A stretch of 56,139 nucleotides of DNA from an uncultured Planctomycetota bacterium (GCA_900696685.1 CAADHA010000089.1:1-56139), one strand, 5' to 3'; positions 43,631 through 54,900 are shown, counted from the stretch's first letter. The notes: a model not told the origin generated them from the sequence alone. A program made the numbers and translations.

Positions 43631-45319
43631 TCACCGGTGTTGCGACGAGGCGTAGTGCGAGCCGAGTTTTTCTGCGCTGCGCACCAGAGTGATGAACTCG
43701 GCGCGGTGGCCTGTTTCGTCGAGGCCGCGGGCGCTCTCGGCGAGTTCGAGCGCCATGCGAAAGTCCGCGTCGCCGCGCGCGATCGAGTCGCGGAGCGTCA
43801 GGCCCATGGCCGCGACTGCCGCCGCCCAGCGGAAGTCCGTCGAGGCCTCGCGCCAGTCGGCGCCTTCATCGGACACGGGAATCTCCATGTACCGGCTCGA
43901 CGCCCCGTCCGGCTGCTTGTAGCGGCACTTGACGGCGAAGAGTTCGCCGCTGCGCTCGCCGCGCGAGGACGGAACGTATTCCGGCTCGCGCGCAGGACGC
44001 TGGTAGCGCAGGGGATCGATCCCCCACGGCACCGCCCGCCCCGCCGGAACAATCTCGTACAGGGCCGTCACGCTGTGGCCCGCACCCACGTCGCCCGCGT
44101 CGCGGCGGTCATCATTGAAATCCCTCGCCGCCAGCATCCGGTTCTCGTAGCCGATGAGGCGATACCCCTCGACGGTCGCGGGATTGAACTCGACCTGAAT
44201 CTTGACGTCTTTGGCGACGGTCTGGAGCGTGCCGGTCGCCTGCTCGCCGAGAATGCGCCGCGCTTCGTGGAAGGAATCGATGTAGGCGTAGACGCCGTTG
44301 CCCCGGTCGGCGAGTCGCTCCATCATCGCTTCGTTGAGGTTGCCGCGACCGACGCCGAGGACCGTGAGAAAGACCTTGCTGCGGGCCTTGCGTTCGATGA
44401 GGTCGAGCAGGGCGTAGTCGCTGGTCATGCCGACGTTGAAGTCGCCATCGGTGGCGAGGATGATGCGGTTGACCCCGCCGGGGATGAAGTTGTGCTCGGC
44501 CACGTCGTAGGCAAGTTGAATGCCGGCGCCGCCGTTGGTGTTGCCGCCCGCGCGGAGGCCGTCAATGGTGTCCAGGATCGAGCCTCGGTGCGCCACCGCG
44601 GTCGAGGGCAGCGCCACGCCGCTGCGGCCCGAGTACGTCACGATCGCCACGCGGTCGTCATCGCGCAGTTCGCTCACGAGCACGCGCATCGCCCGCTGAA
44701 TGAGCGGCAGGCGGTCCTCGGGCGACATCGATCCGGACACGTCGAGGAGAAAGACGAGGTTCGCCGGCGGGCGATCCGCCATCTCGACCTCGCGGGCGCG
44801 GAGGTGAATCCGCGCCAGGCGATGATCCGGCGTCCAGGGGCAGGAGGCGACCTCGACATGGACCGCGAAGGGATCGCTGCCGTCCGGCGGCGCATCGTCG
44901 TAGGCGAAGTAGTTGATCATCTCCTCGATGCGCACTGCCTGAGGCGGCGGAAGTTGCCCATCGCTGATGAATCGCCTCACGTTGCTGTATGATCCCGTGT
45001 CCACGTCCACGGCAAACGTTGAAAGCGGCTGCTCCGAGACGCGGCTGAAGGGCTGCTCGCGGTCGTACTGGTAGCGGTCGCCGCCACGATAGACCGGGCG
45101 CGACGACGGGGAGCCGCCGTCGGACGGGAAATGGTGGTAGATGTACGACTCGGGCACGATCGTCGTGGAGTGCAGCCCCGGCGCGTAGGAATCGAGCGAG
45201 GTGCCGTATCCGGCTGATCCGCTGTACGACTTCGAGTTGCACCCCGACGGCGATCCTGCGGCAATGAGAACGAGAAGGAGAATCGCCCAGTGGCCCGCTG
45301 TGGTCGTCCGGTGTGTCAC
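43631..45319 (-). CDS. von Willebrand factor A domain lipoprotein (YfbK-like)
   Basis: 562 residues from a GTG at 45319, preceded by GAGGAG 8 bases upstream; an ATG at 45352 has no such site. The leader ends in the lipobox PSGC, so it is a lipoprotein. An N-terminal vWF-like part (PFSRVSEQPLSTFAVDVDTG, IEEMINYFAYD) precedes the vWA domain (about 190-360: VFLLDVSGSMSPEDRLPL with the MIDAS Asp-x-Ser-x-Ser, NTNGGAGIQLAYDVA). A DUF3520-like C-terminal part follows. This is the layout of the E. coli YfbK family, of unknown function. It probably binds a partner through a divalent metal at the cell surface. Confidence 0.88.
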   Translation of the reverse strand: MTHRTTTAGHWAILLLVLIAAGSPSGCNSKSYSGSAGYGTSLDSYAPGLHSTTIVPESYIYHHFPSDGGSPSSRPVYRGGDRYQYDREQPFSRVSEQPLSTFAVDVDTGSYSNVRRFISDGQLPPPQAVRIEEMINYFAYDDAPPDGSDPFAVHVEVASCPWTPDHRLARIHLRAREVEMADRPPANLVFLLDVSGSMSPEDRLPLIQRAMRVLVSELRDDDRVAIVTYSGRSGVALPSTAVAHRGSILDTIDGLRAGGNTNGGAGIQLAYDVAEHNFIPGGVNRIILATDGDFNVGMTSDYALLDLIERKARSKVFLTVLGVGRGNLNEAMMERLADRGNGVYAYIDSFHEARRILGEQATGTLQTVAKDVKIQVEFNPATVEGYRLIGYENRMLAARDFNDDRRDAGDVGAGHSVTALYEIVPAGRAVPWGIDPLRYQRPAREPEYVPSSRGERSGELFAVKCRYKQPDGASSRYMEIPVSDEGADWREASTDFRWAAAVAAMGLTLRDSIARGDADFRMALELAESARGLDETGHRAEFITLVRSAEKLGSHYASSQHR

Positions 45320-45443
45320 GGCTGGTCTCCTCGTGATGGGAAAAACGAGCATTGCCGCACCGGCGCGAAGCGCGCCCGGCGCCTATCAGAGAGAGTGATG
45401 CGCCATGCGATGCGCCTATTCCACGCAATTCCGTTTGCGGGGC

Positions 45444-45464
45444 GGTCCTCCCGTGCAGAGGACC
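45444..45464. other. Perfect hairpin in the divergent intergenic region
   Basis: GGTCCTC (45444-45450) and GAGGACC (45458-45464) pair perfectly around a 7-base loop, about 100 bases before the histidine kinase start. It has no T-run on either strand. It could be a dyad operator or a leader structure. Confidence 0.3.
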
Positions 45465-45559
45465 GAACGAAGAGAACATGCGGCGACGAAACGCCAACTC
45501 GACACAGGCCGGGCGACAGCAGACAATACCCCCGGCCGGCAGGTGCAGGGAATTGAGCC

Positions 45560-47767
45560 ATGCGTCGTCAGACCTCCAGGCTGACAATTCTGATACCAAC
45601 GATCGTCTTCTTGACGGTCGCCGGGATGTTCGCCGTTCTCTGGCGGGCCGTACTGGACCGGGCCGTGGGCGAGATTGACCTGCGCACGGACCTGACGGCT
45701 GAGCAGATCGCCTCTCGACTCGCCGAGCACTTCAAGTTCCGCATCGACCTTCTGCGGCGCATCGCGCACGATTGGGAGACGGGCTACATCAACTCCGCGG
45801 AGGATTTCGATCGGTCCGTCCGCTCGGCTCTCTTCGACTCGCCGGAGTTGTCGTCAGTGGCGTGGCTGGACGAGGCGGGACAGATGCGCTGGGTCGTCTC
45901 GTTCGATCCGGAGACCGGGGCAGCGGGGCACAACCTCACGCCCAACGGCCTGGCGCACGCCGCGTTCCGCAAGGCCGTTGAGACCGGCCGCTGGACCCTC
46001 ACTCCCCTGCTCGACCTGCGCCCCGGTGAGAACGGCGTGGTTGCATACCTCCCCCTGAGCGACGAACAGCAGAGCCACGGCGCTTTGAGTACGACGATTC
46101 ACGCCGGCATGCTCATTGAAGCCTGTCTCGCGTCCTCTGTCAGAGACAATTTCACCTGCTCCGTGTGGGACGGCGGTGAGTTGATCTATGGTGAAGGGCC
46201 TGCCGCGCCGGCGCCCTCCCGATACACGCAAACCCGCCCTGCGATCCTCGGTCAGCGATCCTGGGACGTGTCGCTTACGCCCAACGCGGCCATGCTCGGG
46301 GACACGCTCACGGGAGGAATCCCGTTGATCATGGTGCTCGGGTTGCTCGCTGCGGGCGGTCTGGCGTTCGTCTCCGCCCGCCTGCTCACCAGCCAGGCGC
46401 GCCTGCGCGAGAACGAAGAGCGCCTTCGCGCGGTGGCCGAACACATCCCCGGAGTCATCTACTCATACGAATCCACGCCGGGCCGGCCTCGGTCGCTCAT
46501 CTACCTCGGGCCGGGGCTTGCGTCGATCATCGGCCCGGTCTCCGCTGCAGCCGTGGCGAAGAACTTCGATCTGCTCTTCGACCGCATTCACCCCGAGGAT
46601 CGACCGCGGGTTGCTGAGGCCGCGCGGCGCGGCGAAGCAGGCGACGGGACCGTCGATTGCGAGGCTCGCCTGCAAACCGACGACGGGTCGTATCGCTGGA
46701 TCCGTTCCCTCAGCCGGCCCCTTCCGATCGATCGCGACGTCACGCGCTGGCACATCGTCCTCATTGACATCACCGAGCATCGTAAGATCGTCGATGCACT
46801 GCGCGAGAGCGAAGAGCGCTACCGCCTGCTCATCGAGTCCAGTCCGGTGGGCGTGATGATCCACCGCGACGGCATGTACCAGTTCGTCAATCCCGCCGCG
46901 CTGCGCCTGCTGGGCTACGAACGCTCCGAGGACCTCGTGGGGCGGAGCGTCTTCGACATCGTCCCGCCTGAGCGCCACGAGGCAATCCGCGCCCGGATCG
47001 CTGCCCTGGGCGCTCAAACTCATTCGGTACGCTTCGAGGATGAGCGGCTGCTGCGGCGCGATGGAAGCATTCTCAACGTGGAGGTCATTGTCAGCACGAT
47101 CAACTTCGCAGGCGGTCCGGCGAGACAGGTGCTCATTCTGGACGTCACCGAGCAGCGCCAGGCCGAGCGGCGCCAGCACCTTCTGATGCGCGAACTCGAC
47201 CACCGCGTCAAGAACAACCTCGCATCGGTTCTCGCGCTCCTCGATCAGACGGCGGCGAGCACGCGCGACATCGACGAGTTCCGCCGCAAGTTCGCCGATC
47301 GCATCAAGGCCATGGCGCGGACCCACGAGATGCTGGCGCGGACGAAGTGGAGCGGCGTGGACCTCGCGGAGATCGTTCGCCTCTGCATTGCGCCGTACGT
47401 CGTCGAACAGGGGCATCGCGTCCGACTCGACGGCCTGCCGATCGTCATCCCGCCACGACCCGCTCTTCCCATTGGCCTGGCGCTGCACGAACTCGCCACC
47501 AACGCGATCAAGCACGGGTCGCTCTCGACTCCGCAGGGGCGCATCCGCATTTCGTGGGAACGGCACGACGGGCACATCCAACTTCATTGGGTCGAGGCGG
47601 ATGGACCGCCGGCCGCCACGCCGCGCGACCACGGCACCGGTTTGCGCCTCGTGCGCGGCCTGGTCGAGTTTGAACTCGGCGGCACGGTGGACTTTCAGTT
47701 CAATCCCGAAGGCCTGGAGTGCATGCTCTCGATCGACGCCGCAGCCTTCACGGACGAGACCCGCTGA
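45560..47767 (+). CDS. Sensor histidine kinase, CHASE-like sensor, two PAS domains, HWE-type kinase
   Basis: 735 residues. The first membrane helix is at about 8-30 and the second at about 255-275, with an extracytoplasmic CHASE-like sensor between (DSPELSSVAWLDEAGQMRWV). Two PAS domains follow (about 290-415 and 425-540: YRLLIESSPVGVMIHRDGMY). The kinase has LLMRELDHRVKNNLASVLAL (phospho-His) and the HWE-type ATP lid: LALHELATNAIKHGSLS and HWVEADGPP (Trp-x-Glu). Such kinases usually signal to separate regulators; none is adjacent. The HPt and GGDEF genes at 32384-33693 are possible but distant partners. Start at 45560 as the first Met before the helix. Confidence 0.92.
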   Translation: MRRQTSRLTILIPTIVFLTVAGMFAVLWRAVLDRAVGEIDLRTDLTAEQIASRLAEHFKFRIDLLRRIAHDWETGYINSAEDFDRSVRSALFDSPELSSVAWLDEAGQMRWVVSFDPETGAAGHNLTPNGLAHAAFRKAVETGRWTLTPLLDLRPGENGVVAYLPLSDEQQSHGALSTTIHAGMLIEACLASSVRDNFTCSVWDGGELIYGEGPAAPAPSRYTQTRPAILGQRSWDVSLTPNAAMLGDTLTGGIPLIMVLGLLAAGGLAFVSARLLTSQARLRENEERLRAVAEHIPGVIYSYESTPGRPRSLIYLGPGLASIIGPVSAAAVAKNFDLLFDRIHPEDRPRVAEAARRGEAGDGTVDCEARLQTDDGSYRWIRSLSRPLPIDRDVTRWHIVLIDITEHRKIVDALRESEERYRLLIESSPVGVMIHRDGMYQFVNPAALRLLGYERSEDLVGRSVFDIVPPERHEAIRARIAALGAQTHSVRFEDERLLRRDGSILNVEVIVSTINFAGGPARQVLILDVTEQRQAERRQHLLMRELDHRVKNNLASVLALLDQTAASTRDIDEFRRKFADRIKAMARTHEMLARTKWSGVDLAEIVRLCIAPYVVEQGHRVRLDGLPIVIPPRPALPIGLALHELATNAIKHGSLSTPQGRIRISWERHDGHIQLHWVEADGPPAATPRDHGTGLRLVRGLVEFELGGTVDFQFNPEGLECMLSIDAAAFTDETR

Positions 47768-47903
47768 CGGCGCGCCAAACACGCCCGGTCCGGGGAGTGT
47801 GTCGTCCAGGATCGTGGCATGGATGGTGGTCGACACGAGTGCCGGGTCAGAACCGTGAGACATCACTGAACTCAGACCTCGCCGCATCCCAACCGCCCCG
47901 GAA

Positions 47904-47994
47904 AACAAACGGGACAGGTACATTTTATGTCGTTGATTATCAAGCAGTTAGGCAGCGTTTCCGGGCAGAAATAAATGTACCTGTCCCGTTTGTT
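47904..47994. repeat. Long REP-like/MITE-like palindromic element
   Basis: A perfect 22-bp inverted repeat: left arm 47904-47925, right arm 47973-47994, each holding GGGACAGGTACATTT or its complement, around a 47-base loop rich in A/T compared with the flanks. It sits between the histidine kinase and the malic enzyme stop. The arm sequence resembles palindromes found beside REP-associated (RAYT) transposase genes. No transposase is in the window near it. Confidence 0.65.
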
Positions 47995-48004
47995 TCTCGG
48001 ACAC

Positions 48005-49696
48005 TCAGGCGGCGTACTCCGGGTACCACATCATCGACGCCACCGCATCTTCGATCGACTCGTCGCGGAGCAGGCGGCCGAGGTCGAGGCGCTTGGCTTC
48101 TCGCACGACGGCGACGGCGATGCGCCGGGACACCTCGCGCAGGTCGCTTTGATCGGGATACAGCGCCCCTGCGGCAAGGCGATCGGCGGAGATGCACTCC
48201 GCCAGCGTGCGGGCGGCGACGAGGAACATCGAGTCCGTTACCTGGCGCGCCTCGGAGACGATGCACCCCAGCCCGACGCCGGGAAAGACGAAAACGTTGT
48301 TGCCCTGCCCGATGACGTGGCGCCGTCCTTCGTATTCGACAGGCGCGAAGGGGCTGCCCGTCGCGACCAGCGCCCGTCCGTCCGTCCAGCGGATCACCTC
48401 TTCCGGTGTACACTCGGCCTTGGACGTCGGGTTGGAGAAGGGCATGACAATCGGCCGCGGCGCGTGGCGCGCCATCTCGCGGATGATTTCCTCCCGGAAC
48501 ACGCCCGGCTCGGCCGTCGTCCCGATAAGGATGGTCGGCCTGATGTTCGCCACTACGGCGTCAAGATCGAACGGTCCTTCGCCGCGCAGGCCGCACCTTT
48601 CCATGTCTTCCCGCGTCCAGGCAAAGGCCCGCTTGTGCGCGTCGCGGATCATGCGATCAGTGAAGATCAGTCCGCGGCTGTCGAGGAACGCCTGGGCACG
48701 GCGGATCGTCGTCTCATCGGCGCCTTCTTCGCGCATCGCGTCGCGCACGAGCCGCCCGATGCCGATCCCCGCCGCGCCTGCGCCGAGGTAGACGATGCGC
48801 TGATCGCTGAGCCGCTCGCCCGTCGTGCGCAGGGCCGCGAGGATGCCGGCCAGCGCCACCGCCGACGTGCCCTGTATGTCATCATTGAAACTCGTCACGC
48901 GCAGCCGGTAACGGTCGAGCACCTGGAATGCAATGTTCTTGTGGAAGTCCTCCCACTGAAGCAGCGCCCTCGGGAACACGGCGGCGACGGCCTCCACGAA
49001 TCGCTCGATGAACTCCTCGTAGGGCTGGCCGCGAAGTCGCCTGTGCCGCCATCCACGGTAATAGGGGTCGTTGAGCAGTTCGGCGTTGTCTGTGCCCACG
49101 TCGAGGCTGATGGGCAGGCACAGCGAAGGATGAATGCCCGCCGCCGCCGTGTAGAGCGAGAGTTTCCCGACGGGAATCCCCATGCCGCCTGCGCCCTGGT
49201 CGCCCAGGCCGAGAATCCGCTCGTTGTCCGTCGCCACAATCAGGCGGATGTTCTCATCCGGCGCGTTGCGAAGGAGGTCGGGGATGCGGTCAATGTCCTC
49301 GGGCGTGATCCACAGGCCGCGCGGCTGGCGCATGATGTGGCTGTAACGCTGACACGCGAGCCCCACCACCGGCGTGTATACGATCGGCATCAGCTCCGGA
49401 AGATTCTCAATGAGCACCCGGTAGAAGAGCGTCTCATTCCGTTCGCGCAGCGCATCGAGGCCGATGAACTTCTCGAGGTCATCGCGCTTGTCGCGGAGAT
49501 GTTCGAGTTCAAGGCTGACCTGCTCCTCGATGCTCTGGACGGCGCTTGGCAGCAGGCCGCGCAGCCTGTACGCATCGCGCTCCTCTGGCGTGAACGCGCA
49601 GTCCTTGTTGCGGCGCGGGTCGCGGAGCAGGTTCTTGCCTGTGAGGTCTGAATCGACGGATCGTGGACGTCGGGCCGGAGTCTGCAGGAGCGCCAT
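48005..49696 (-). CDS. NAD-dependent malic enzyme
   Basis: 563 residues, full length for the large malic enzyme family. [90 protein letters not shown] and the NAD fold [17 protein letters not shown] are diagnostic, as is [19 protein letters not shown]. It converts malate to pyruvate with release of CO2. GGAAGGAA lies before the ATG at 49696; the frame is open further upstream without homology. Confidence 0.96.
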   Translation of the reverse strand: MALLQTPARRPRSVDSDLTGKNLLRDPRRNKDCAFTPEERDAYRLRGLLPSAVQSIEEQVSLELEHLRDKRDDLEKFIGLDALRERNETLFYRVLIENLPELMPIVYTPVVGLACQRYSHIMRQPRGLWITPEDIDRIPDLLRNAPDENIRLIVATDNERILGLGDQGAGGMGIPVGKLSLYTAAAGIHPSLCLPISLDVGTDNAELLNDPYYRGWRHRRLRGQPYEEFIERFVEAVAAVFPRALLQWEDFHKNIAFQVLDRYRLRVTSFNDDIQGTSAVALAGILAALRTTGERLSDQRIVYLGAGAAGIGIGRLVRDAMREEGADETTIRRAQAFLDSRGLIFTDRMIRDAHKRAFAWTREDMERCGLRGEGPFDLDAVVANIRPTILIGTTAEPGVFREEIIREMARHAPRPIVMPFSNPTSKAECTPEEVIRWTDGRALVATGSPFAPVEYEGRRHVIGQGNNVFVFPGVGLGCIVSEARQVTDSMFLVAARTLAECISADRLAAGALYPDQSDLREVSRRIAVAVVREAKRLDLGRLLRDESIEDAVASMMWYPEYAA

Positions 49697-49964
49697 GGCG
49701 GGTTCCTTCCGGTCAAGGCAGGCGCCGGCTTTGGATTGCCGAAACGGCGCGCGTGACCAGTCCATTGTTCGCCCGGCTGCTGAGAAGGCGAACAGGAAAG
49801 CCGCCCTGATTCGACTCGCGCTGTTGATCCGCCTCGGCCGGGCGGGCGCCCAGCCGCCCACTGGACTGAAGCGCCTGCAATCGGGCCGGTACGGACAATA
49901 CCCCTTCATTGAGCACGAGGCGCCGCGCGTTGGCCTTGCGCTCCGGCGGGCGTTACCCTTGAAC

Positions 49965-50423
49965 ATGAGCGACGCGCTTGAGAGGCCTTCGTGCCTCTCG
50001 ATCATCATCTCCGACGCCGTCTACCGCGACGAGATCACCAAGAAACTCATCATCGTCGGAACGTTCAACACGATCCACGCGCAGAAGTTCCCCCACCGGC
50101 ACGATCACATGAACGTCCTCTTCTCGCTCACCAGCGGGCGGCGGACCTACGACGTGGCTCTCGCCATCGAGCACGGCGCGTCGGGAACCTCGATCACGGA
50201 GATTCACGGCCCGATGCGTCTCGACAATCCGCTGCACATCACCGACGTCAACGTCGAGTTGCGCAACCTCGAGTATCCTGAGCCGGGCAAGTACTGGGTC
50301 ACGCTCAAGGTGGACGGCGAGATCATCTGCCAGCGGCCGTTCATGGTGGCCGGGCCGGGCGCGACGCCCGCCGCACCGCCTCAGCAACTCGGTGAGGACG
50401 AACCCGCGCCCGGCGACGCATGA
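49965..50423 (+). CDS. DUF6941-like protein of unknown function
   Basis: 152 residues. [38 protein letters not shown] and [20 protein letters not shown] form a compact beta-sandwich-like protein seen in many bacteria as DUF6941, with no known role. No signal peptide. The ATG at 49965 is the first start within the conserved region; the longer open frame upstream overlaps the malic enzyme gene antisense and lacks homology. It precedes the ParA gene by 93 bases. Confidence 0.7.
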   Translation: MSDALERPSCLSIIISDAVYRDEITKKLIIVGTFNTIHAQKFPHRHDHMNVLFSLTSGRRTYDVALAIEHGASGTSITEIHGPMRLDNPLHITDVNVELRNLEYPEPGKYWVTLKVDGEIICQRPFMVAGPGATPAAPPQQLGEDEPAPGDA

Positions 50424-50516
50424 GGCCCGCGGGGTGGACGAAAGGTGAATCGCGGCCCGCGCCCCGGCGATCTATGATCCGCTCATGCCGCAACGCAGCG
50501 GCCACCGGCGAGAACC

Positions 50517-51473
50517 ATGCCTGCGACACGAATGATTGCGTTCATGAACCAGAAGGGCGGCGTGGGAAAGACGACCACGGCCGTCAACCTCGCCGCCGCC
50601 CTCGCGCAAAGCGGCCGCAGCGTCGGCGTCATCGACCTTGATCCGCAGGCCCATCTCACGCTCCACTTCGGGGCCGAAGTCGCGCCCGGCTCGCCGAGCG
50701 TCTATGACGTGCTCGTTGACGAAGGCACGCCCGTTGACGAGGCCGTAATGCGCGTAACCGAGCGGCTGCTCCTTCTGCCCGCGGAGACGGACCTCGCCGG
50801 CGCCGAAGTTGAACTGGCCGGCCTGCCCGACCGTACGCTGCGCCTGGCGCGGAAGTGCGCAGAGTCCTCGATGCTGCGCGGCCTGGACTTTCTGCTCATC
50901 GACTGTCCGCCGAGCCTTGGGCTGCTCACGCTCAATGCGCTCGTCCTCGCACGCGAGGTCATGGTGCCGATGCAGGCCCACTTCCTCGCGCTCCAGGGCC
51001 TGAGCAAACTCCTCGAGACGGTCTCGCTCGTAAGCCGCGGCGTCAATCCGGACCTGCGCGTCACAGGCATCCTGCTGTGCATGTACGAGGGGCAGACGCG
51101 GCTGGCGGCGGAGGTCGTCGGCGACCTCGAGACGTACCTGGAGAGTCATCGCGGAGAGGCTGTGCCGTGGCGCGACTGCCGAGTGCTGCGCCCGGCCATC
51201 CGGCGCAACATCAAGCTCGCTGAGTGCCCCAGTTTCGGGCGCTCCATCTTCGATTACGACGCCCACTGCCCCGGCGCGGAGGATTACCTCGCCCTGGCGC
51301 AGAATCTCACCGTTGAAGCGGAGCCTTCGGTGAACGGGGAGACGGCGGAGCGAGCCGCAGGCATCGAAACCGCGCACGACATCGAGCCGCCTGTGGTTGT
51401 GACTTCGGTGCAGGGCGCCGCCGCTGCCGCACCCGCACCACAGGGGTCGGGTCACGCGGCCGAGGCGCCATGA
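50517..51473 (+). CDS. ParA/MinD-family ATPase without adjacent ParB
   Basis: 318 residues. FMNQKGGVGKTTTAVNLAAA carries the deviant Walker A with both lysines, then VGVIDLDPQAHLTLHFG, LLIDCPPSLGLLTLNALVLA and VRGILLC-like blocks (LRVTGILLCMYEGQTRLAAE). The last 60 residues are an Ala/Pro/Glu-rich tail. ParA ATPases position DNA or protein cargo. No parB or parS is seen, so the cargo is unknown. The stop overlaps the VanZ-like gene start (ATGA). A -10-like TATGAT lies at 50473-50478. Confidence 0.92.
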   Translation: MPATRMIAFMNQKGGVGKTTTAVNLAAALAQSGRSVGVIDLDPQAHLTLHFGAEVAPGSPSVYDVLVDEGTPVDEAVMRVTERLLLLPAETDLAGAEVELAGLPDRTLRLARKCAESSMLRGLDFLLIDCPPSLGLLTLNALVLAREVMVPMQAHFLALQGLSKLLETVSLVSRGVNPDLRVTGILLCMYEGQTRLAAEVVGDLETYLESHRGEAVPWRDCRVLRPAIRRNIKLAECPSFGRSIFDYDAHCPGAEDYLALAQNLTVEAEPSVNGETAERAAGIETAHDIEPPVVVTSVQGAAAAAPAPQGSGHAAEAP

Positions 51474-51916
51474 TCCGCGCCCTGGTCGAGCAGATGGAGC
51501 GCGTGAGCCGCAGCGCCTGGCGCCGCATCACGCTCATCTACTGGCTGGCGCTGACGGCGGGGACACACTGGCCGAAACTTCGCATCGGCGCGCCCGGCCC
51601 GATCCCGGTTGACAAGATTCTCCATGCGCTGGCCTTCGCGGGTCTCGCCGGCCTGCTCATGCTCACGCGCCTTCTCGACCGGCAGACTCCGCGCGCGTTC
51701 GCCGCGCGCAACATCAACCGGGCCGCCGCCGCCGCGCTGGCCCTGGCCGCCATTGACGAGTTGACGCAATACTGGCCCGCGCTCGACCGCTTCGCGCGAT
51801 TCGACGACTTCGTCGCCGACGTCATCGGCATCGCGGCGGCGTGGTGCGTGGCGATGCTCGTCTTCCGCCGTGCCGGGGGCGACCATGATCCTGCGGGAAG
51901 CCGAACGCATGGGTAG
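51470..51916 (+). CDS. VanZ-like membrane protein
   Basis: 148 residues with about four hydrophobic segments. ITLIYWLALTAGTHWPKL, VDKILHALAFAGLAGLLMLT, AAIDELTQYW and DDFVADVIGIAAAW fit the VanZ-like family (conserved Asp-Lys-x-x-His, then Glu-x-x-Gln, then Asp near the last helix). The family is of uncertain role; the name comes from teicoplanin resistance. Coupled to ParA by a four-base overlap. Confidence 0.8.
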   Translation: MIRALVEQMERVSRSAWRRITLIYWLALTAGTHWPKLRIGAPGPIPVDKILHALAFAGLAGLLMLTRLLDRQTPRAFAARNINRAAAAALALAAIDELTQYWPALDRFARFDDFVADVIGIAAAWCVAMLVFRRAGGDHDPAGSRTHG

Positions 51917-51943
51917 GCAGCGGATCCGGCAGCGGAGCTCGCT

Positions 51944-54900
51944 CTAAGACACCTGCTGCCACACCTTGTCCAGCCGCTGCGGGGAGATTCGTTCGGCGGT
52001 GCCGAGGTCCTGGGCGAAGAGTGAGATGCGCAGTTCCTCGATGAGCCAGCGGTACTCCACGAGTCGGGGATCGACCGGTTGATTCGGATCGCGCGCGGAG
52101 AGCGCCTGTGCGAGGCGGGCGAGGTGGAGTTCAATCGTCTGCCGATGCTGGGCGTCGCGCGGCAGGCCGGCGCCACTGAGACGATCGAGGCGGCGCAGCA
52201 TTCCCGCCAGGTAGCGTGGCACATGGCGCAGACGCTCAAGCGGCGTGGTGCGCAGAAAATCCGCCGGCAGCAGGTCAGTAAGTTGCATCCTGAGGTCGTC
52301 GAGAATCGGCTTCCACGTCGGCGGGGCCGGCTTGCCCAGGCGCAGTTCAACCTCGTGCCGGGCCGCGAGGATCGGCTCGATGAGCGAGCAGATGCTGAAC
52401 ATCGCCTCGCCGACGCGATTCCAGCCATCGTTGAGCCGTGCATCGAACGCTTCGCGCTTTCGCGGGATCGATCCGTCGCCGAGAAATGCCTCCTGCGCTG
52501 CAATCTCGATGATCTGTTCGTGCAGCAGGCTCGCCGGGCCGAGCGAGGCAAAGAGGAGTTTGAGCCGATTGAGTTGCGGCATCGACCTGAGTTGATGCCG
52601 CAACTCTTCCTGCGAGGCGATGACGTAGAGCCTTCGCACGCCGAGCCGGCTCGCCGCAAGCGCCGCGGCCGCCGAGTCGAGAATGGTCAGGCGCACCGAT
52701 GATCCCTCATCGATCAGCGCCGGGTAGGCCGTTACGCTCATCCCGCCGCGCTTGAGTTCGACAGTCTCGCTCAGTTCGCCGAAGTCCCACGACGTGATTC
52801 CCGATCGCGAGTAGCGTTCATCGGAGAGGGACTGGAGTTGCGAGCGGACCTTGCCGGCGAGATCGCGTCGGAGTTGTTCGAGGTCGCGCCCTTCGCCGAT
52901 GACATGGGCGCGGCGATCGACGATTCGGAAGTTCATCTGAAGGTGGCGGTCGAGCCTTTCGGCCTGAAAGTCGCCGGGCCGCACCGGCACGCCGCGCAGG
53001 GCAAGCAGTTGCGCCGCCAGCGCCTCCTCGAATCTGCGGCCGTCGGGCGTCATCGCCTCGGCGCAGGCTCTCGCGTAGTCGGCGGCGGGCAGAAAGGCCG
53101 TGCGCGTACTCTTGGGCAGCGACTTGATCAGCGCGGTGATCTTCTCGAGGCGCATGCCCGGCACGAGCCAGGTGAAGGGAGCCGCGTCAATCTCGTGAAG
53201 CGCTTCAACGGGGACGATCGCCGTCACGCCGTCGTCCGCCGCGCCGGGTTCGTGGACGTAGCGCAGCGCCAGCGTGTGCCCGCCGACGGTCATGCGGTCG
53301 GGGAAGTCGGCAGCGCTGCGCTCGACCTGCACGAGGTCTTCGCGCTTCATGTGGAGGAGTCGCGGCGTGCGGCTCTGGGCCTCCTTCCACCACTTCTCAA
53401 AGGTCGCGCCGCTGTAGACATCCGCGGGCAGACGCTGATCGTAAAACGCGAATCGCTGCTGCACGTCGACGAGCACATCGCGCTTGCGGACCTTGCTCTC
53501 GACCTTCTCGACCTCGGCGACGAGTTGGCGATTGTGTTCGAGGAAAGGCGCCTTGGTGCGCCACTCGCCTTCGACGAGGGCGTGATGGATGAAGAGTTCG
53601 CGCGAGCCCCCGGGCTCGATCGGGCCGTAGTGAACGCGGCGGCCGGAGGCGATGTCCAGGCCGTAGAGCGAGACCCGCTCCGACGCCGTAACCTGGGCAT
53701 TACTCTCGTTCCACGCGGGCTCGGAATAGTGCCGCTTGACGAGGTGGCCGGCGAGGGACTCGATCCACTGCGGCTGAATCTTCGCCACGCAGCGGGCGTA
53801 GAGGCGCGTCGTTTCGACGATCTCCGCGGCCATGATCCACGCCGGACTCTTTCTGAACTGGCCTGAGCCGGGGAAGATGAAGAACTTCGTGCCGTGAGCT
53901 CCGGTGTATTCGTGTCCGTCGGTGCGCAGGCCGATGTTGCTCAGCAGGCCGCTGAGCACGGCGCGGTGGACGGCGTCGTAGGCGGCCGGTTCGGTGTTGA
54001 GGCGCAGCCTGGACTCGATCGCCACTTCGCGCAGTTGCGTGTGGATGTCGTGCCACTCGCGCATGCGCATGAAGTTGACGTGGTTCTGGCGGCACCAGTG
54101 CCGGGCCTTGCTGTGGGAGAGTCGCCGCGCCTCGTCGTGGTAGGCCTGCCAGAGATTGACGAACATGAGAAAGTCGGAGTCCTCATGCGCAAAGCGCGCG
54201 TGCGCCGCGTCGGCTTTCTCCTGCTGATCGTGCGGCCTCTCTCGCGGATCAGGAATGGAAAGTGCGGCGGCGATGACGAGCACCTCCGCCATGCAGTGCT
54301 CGCGGTCGGCTTCGATGATCATCCGGCCGAGGCGCGGATCGATGGGCAGACGCGCCAGGTCGCGGCCGAGGTCGGTCAACTCGTTGTGGGCGTCGACGGC
54401 GCCGAGTTCGTGCAGGGTCTGATACCCGTCTCGAATCATGCGCGCCGTCGGCCGCTCAATGAATGGAAAGCGCTCCACGTCGCCCAGGCGCAGCGCCTTC
54501 ATCTGCAGAATCACCGCGGCAAGATTGGTGCGGAGAATCTCCGGCTCGGTGAACTCCGGGCGCGCGTTGAAGTCGCGCTCCGAGTAGAGCCGCACGCACA
54601 CGCCCGGCTCGATGCGTCCGCAGCGCCCCTTGCGCTGCTCGGCGCTGGCGCGTGAGATCGCCTCGATGGGCAGGCGCTGCACCTTGGTGCGCGAGGAGTA
54701 GCGGCTGATGCGGGCGCTGCCGGGATCGACGACGCAGCGGATGCCCGGCACCGTCACCGACGTCTCCGCCACGTTGGTCGCGAGGACGATGCGCCGCTGC
54801 TGGTGCGGCTGGAAGATGCGGCTCTGCTCAGCGCTGCTGAGGCGCGAGTAGAGCGGCAGAACGTCGATGCCGCGCCCGCTCAGGTGGCGCAAGGCCTTCG

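Noticed and set aside
47927..47974. 15-codon open frame filling the loop of the palindromic element (ATG to TAA)
   Set aside because: Too short and no ribosome-binding site; probably coincidental within a repeat element.
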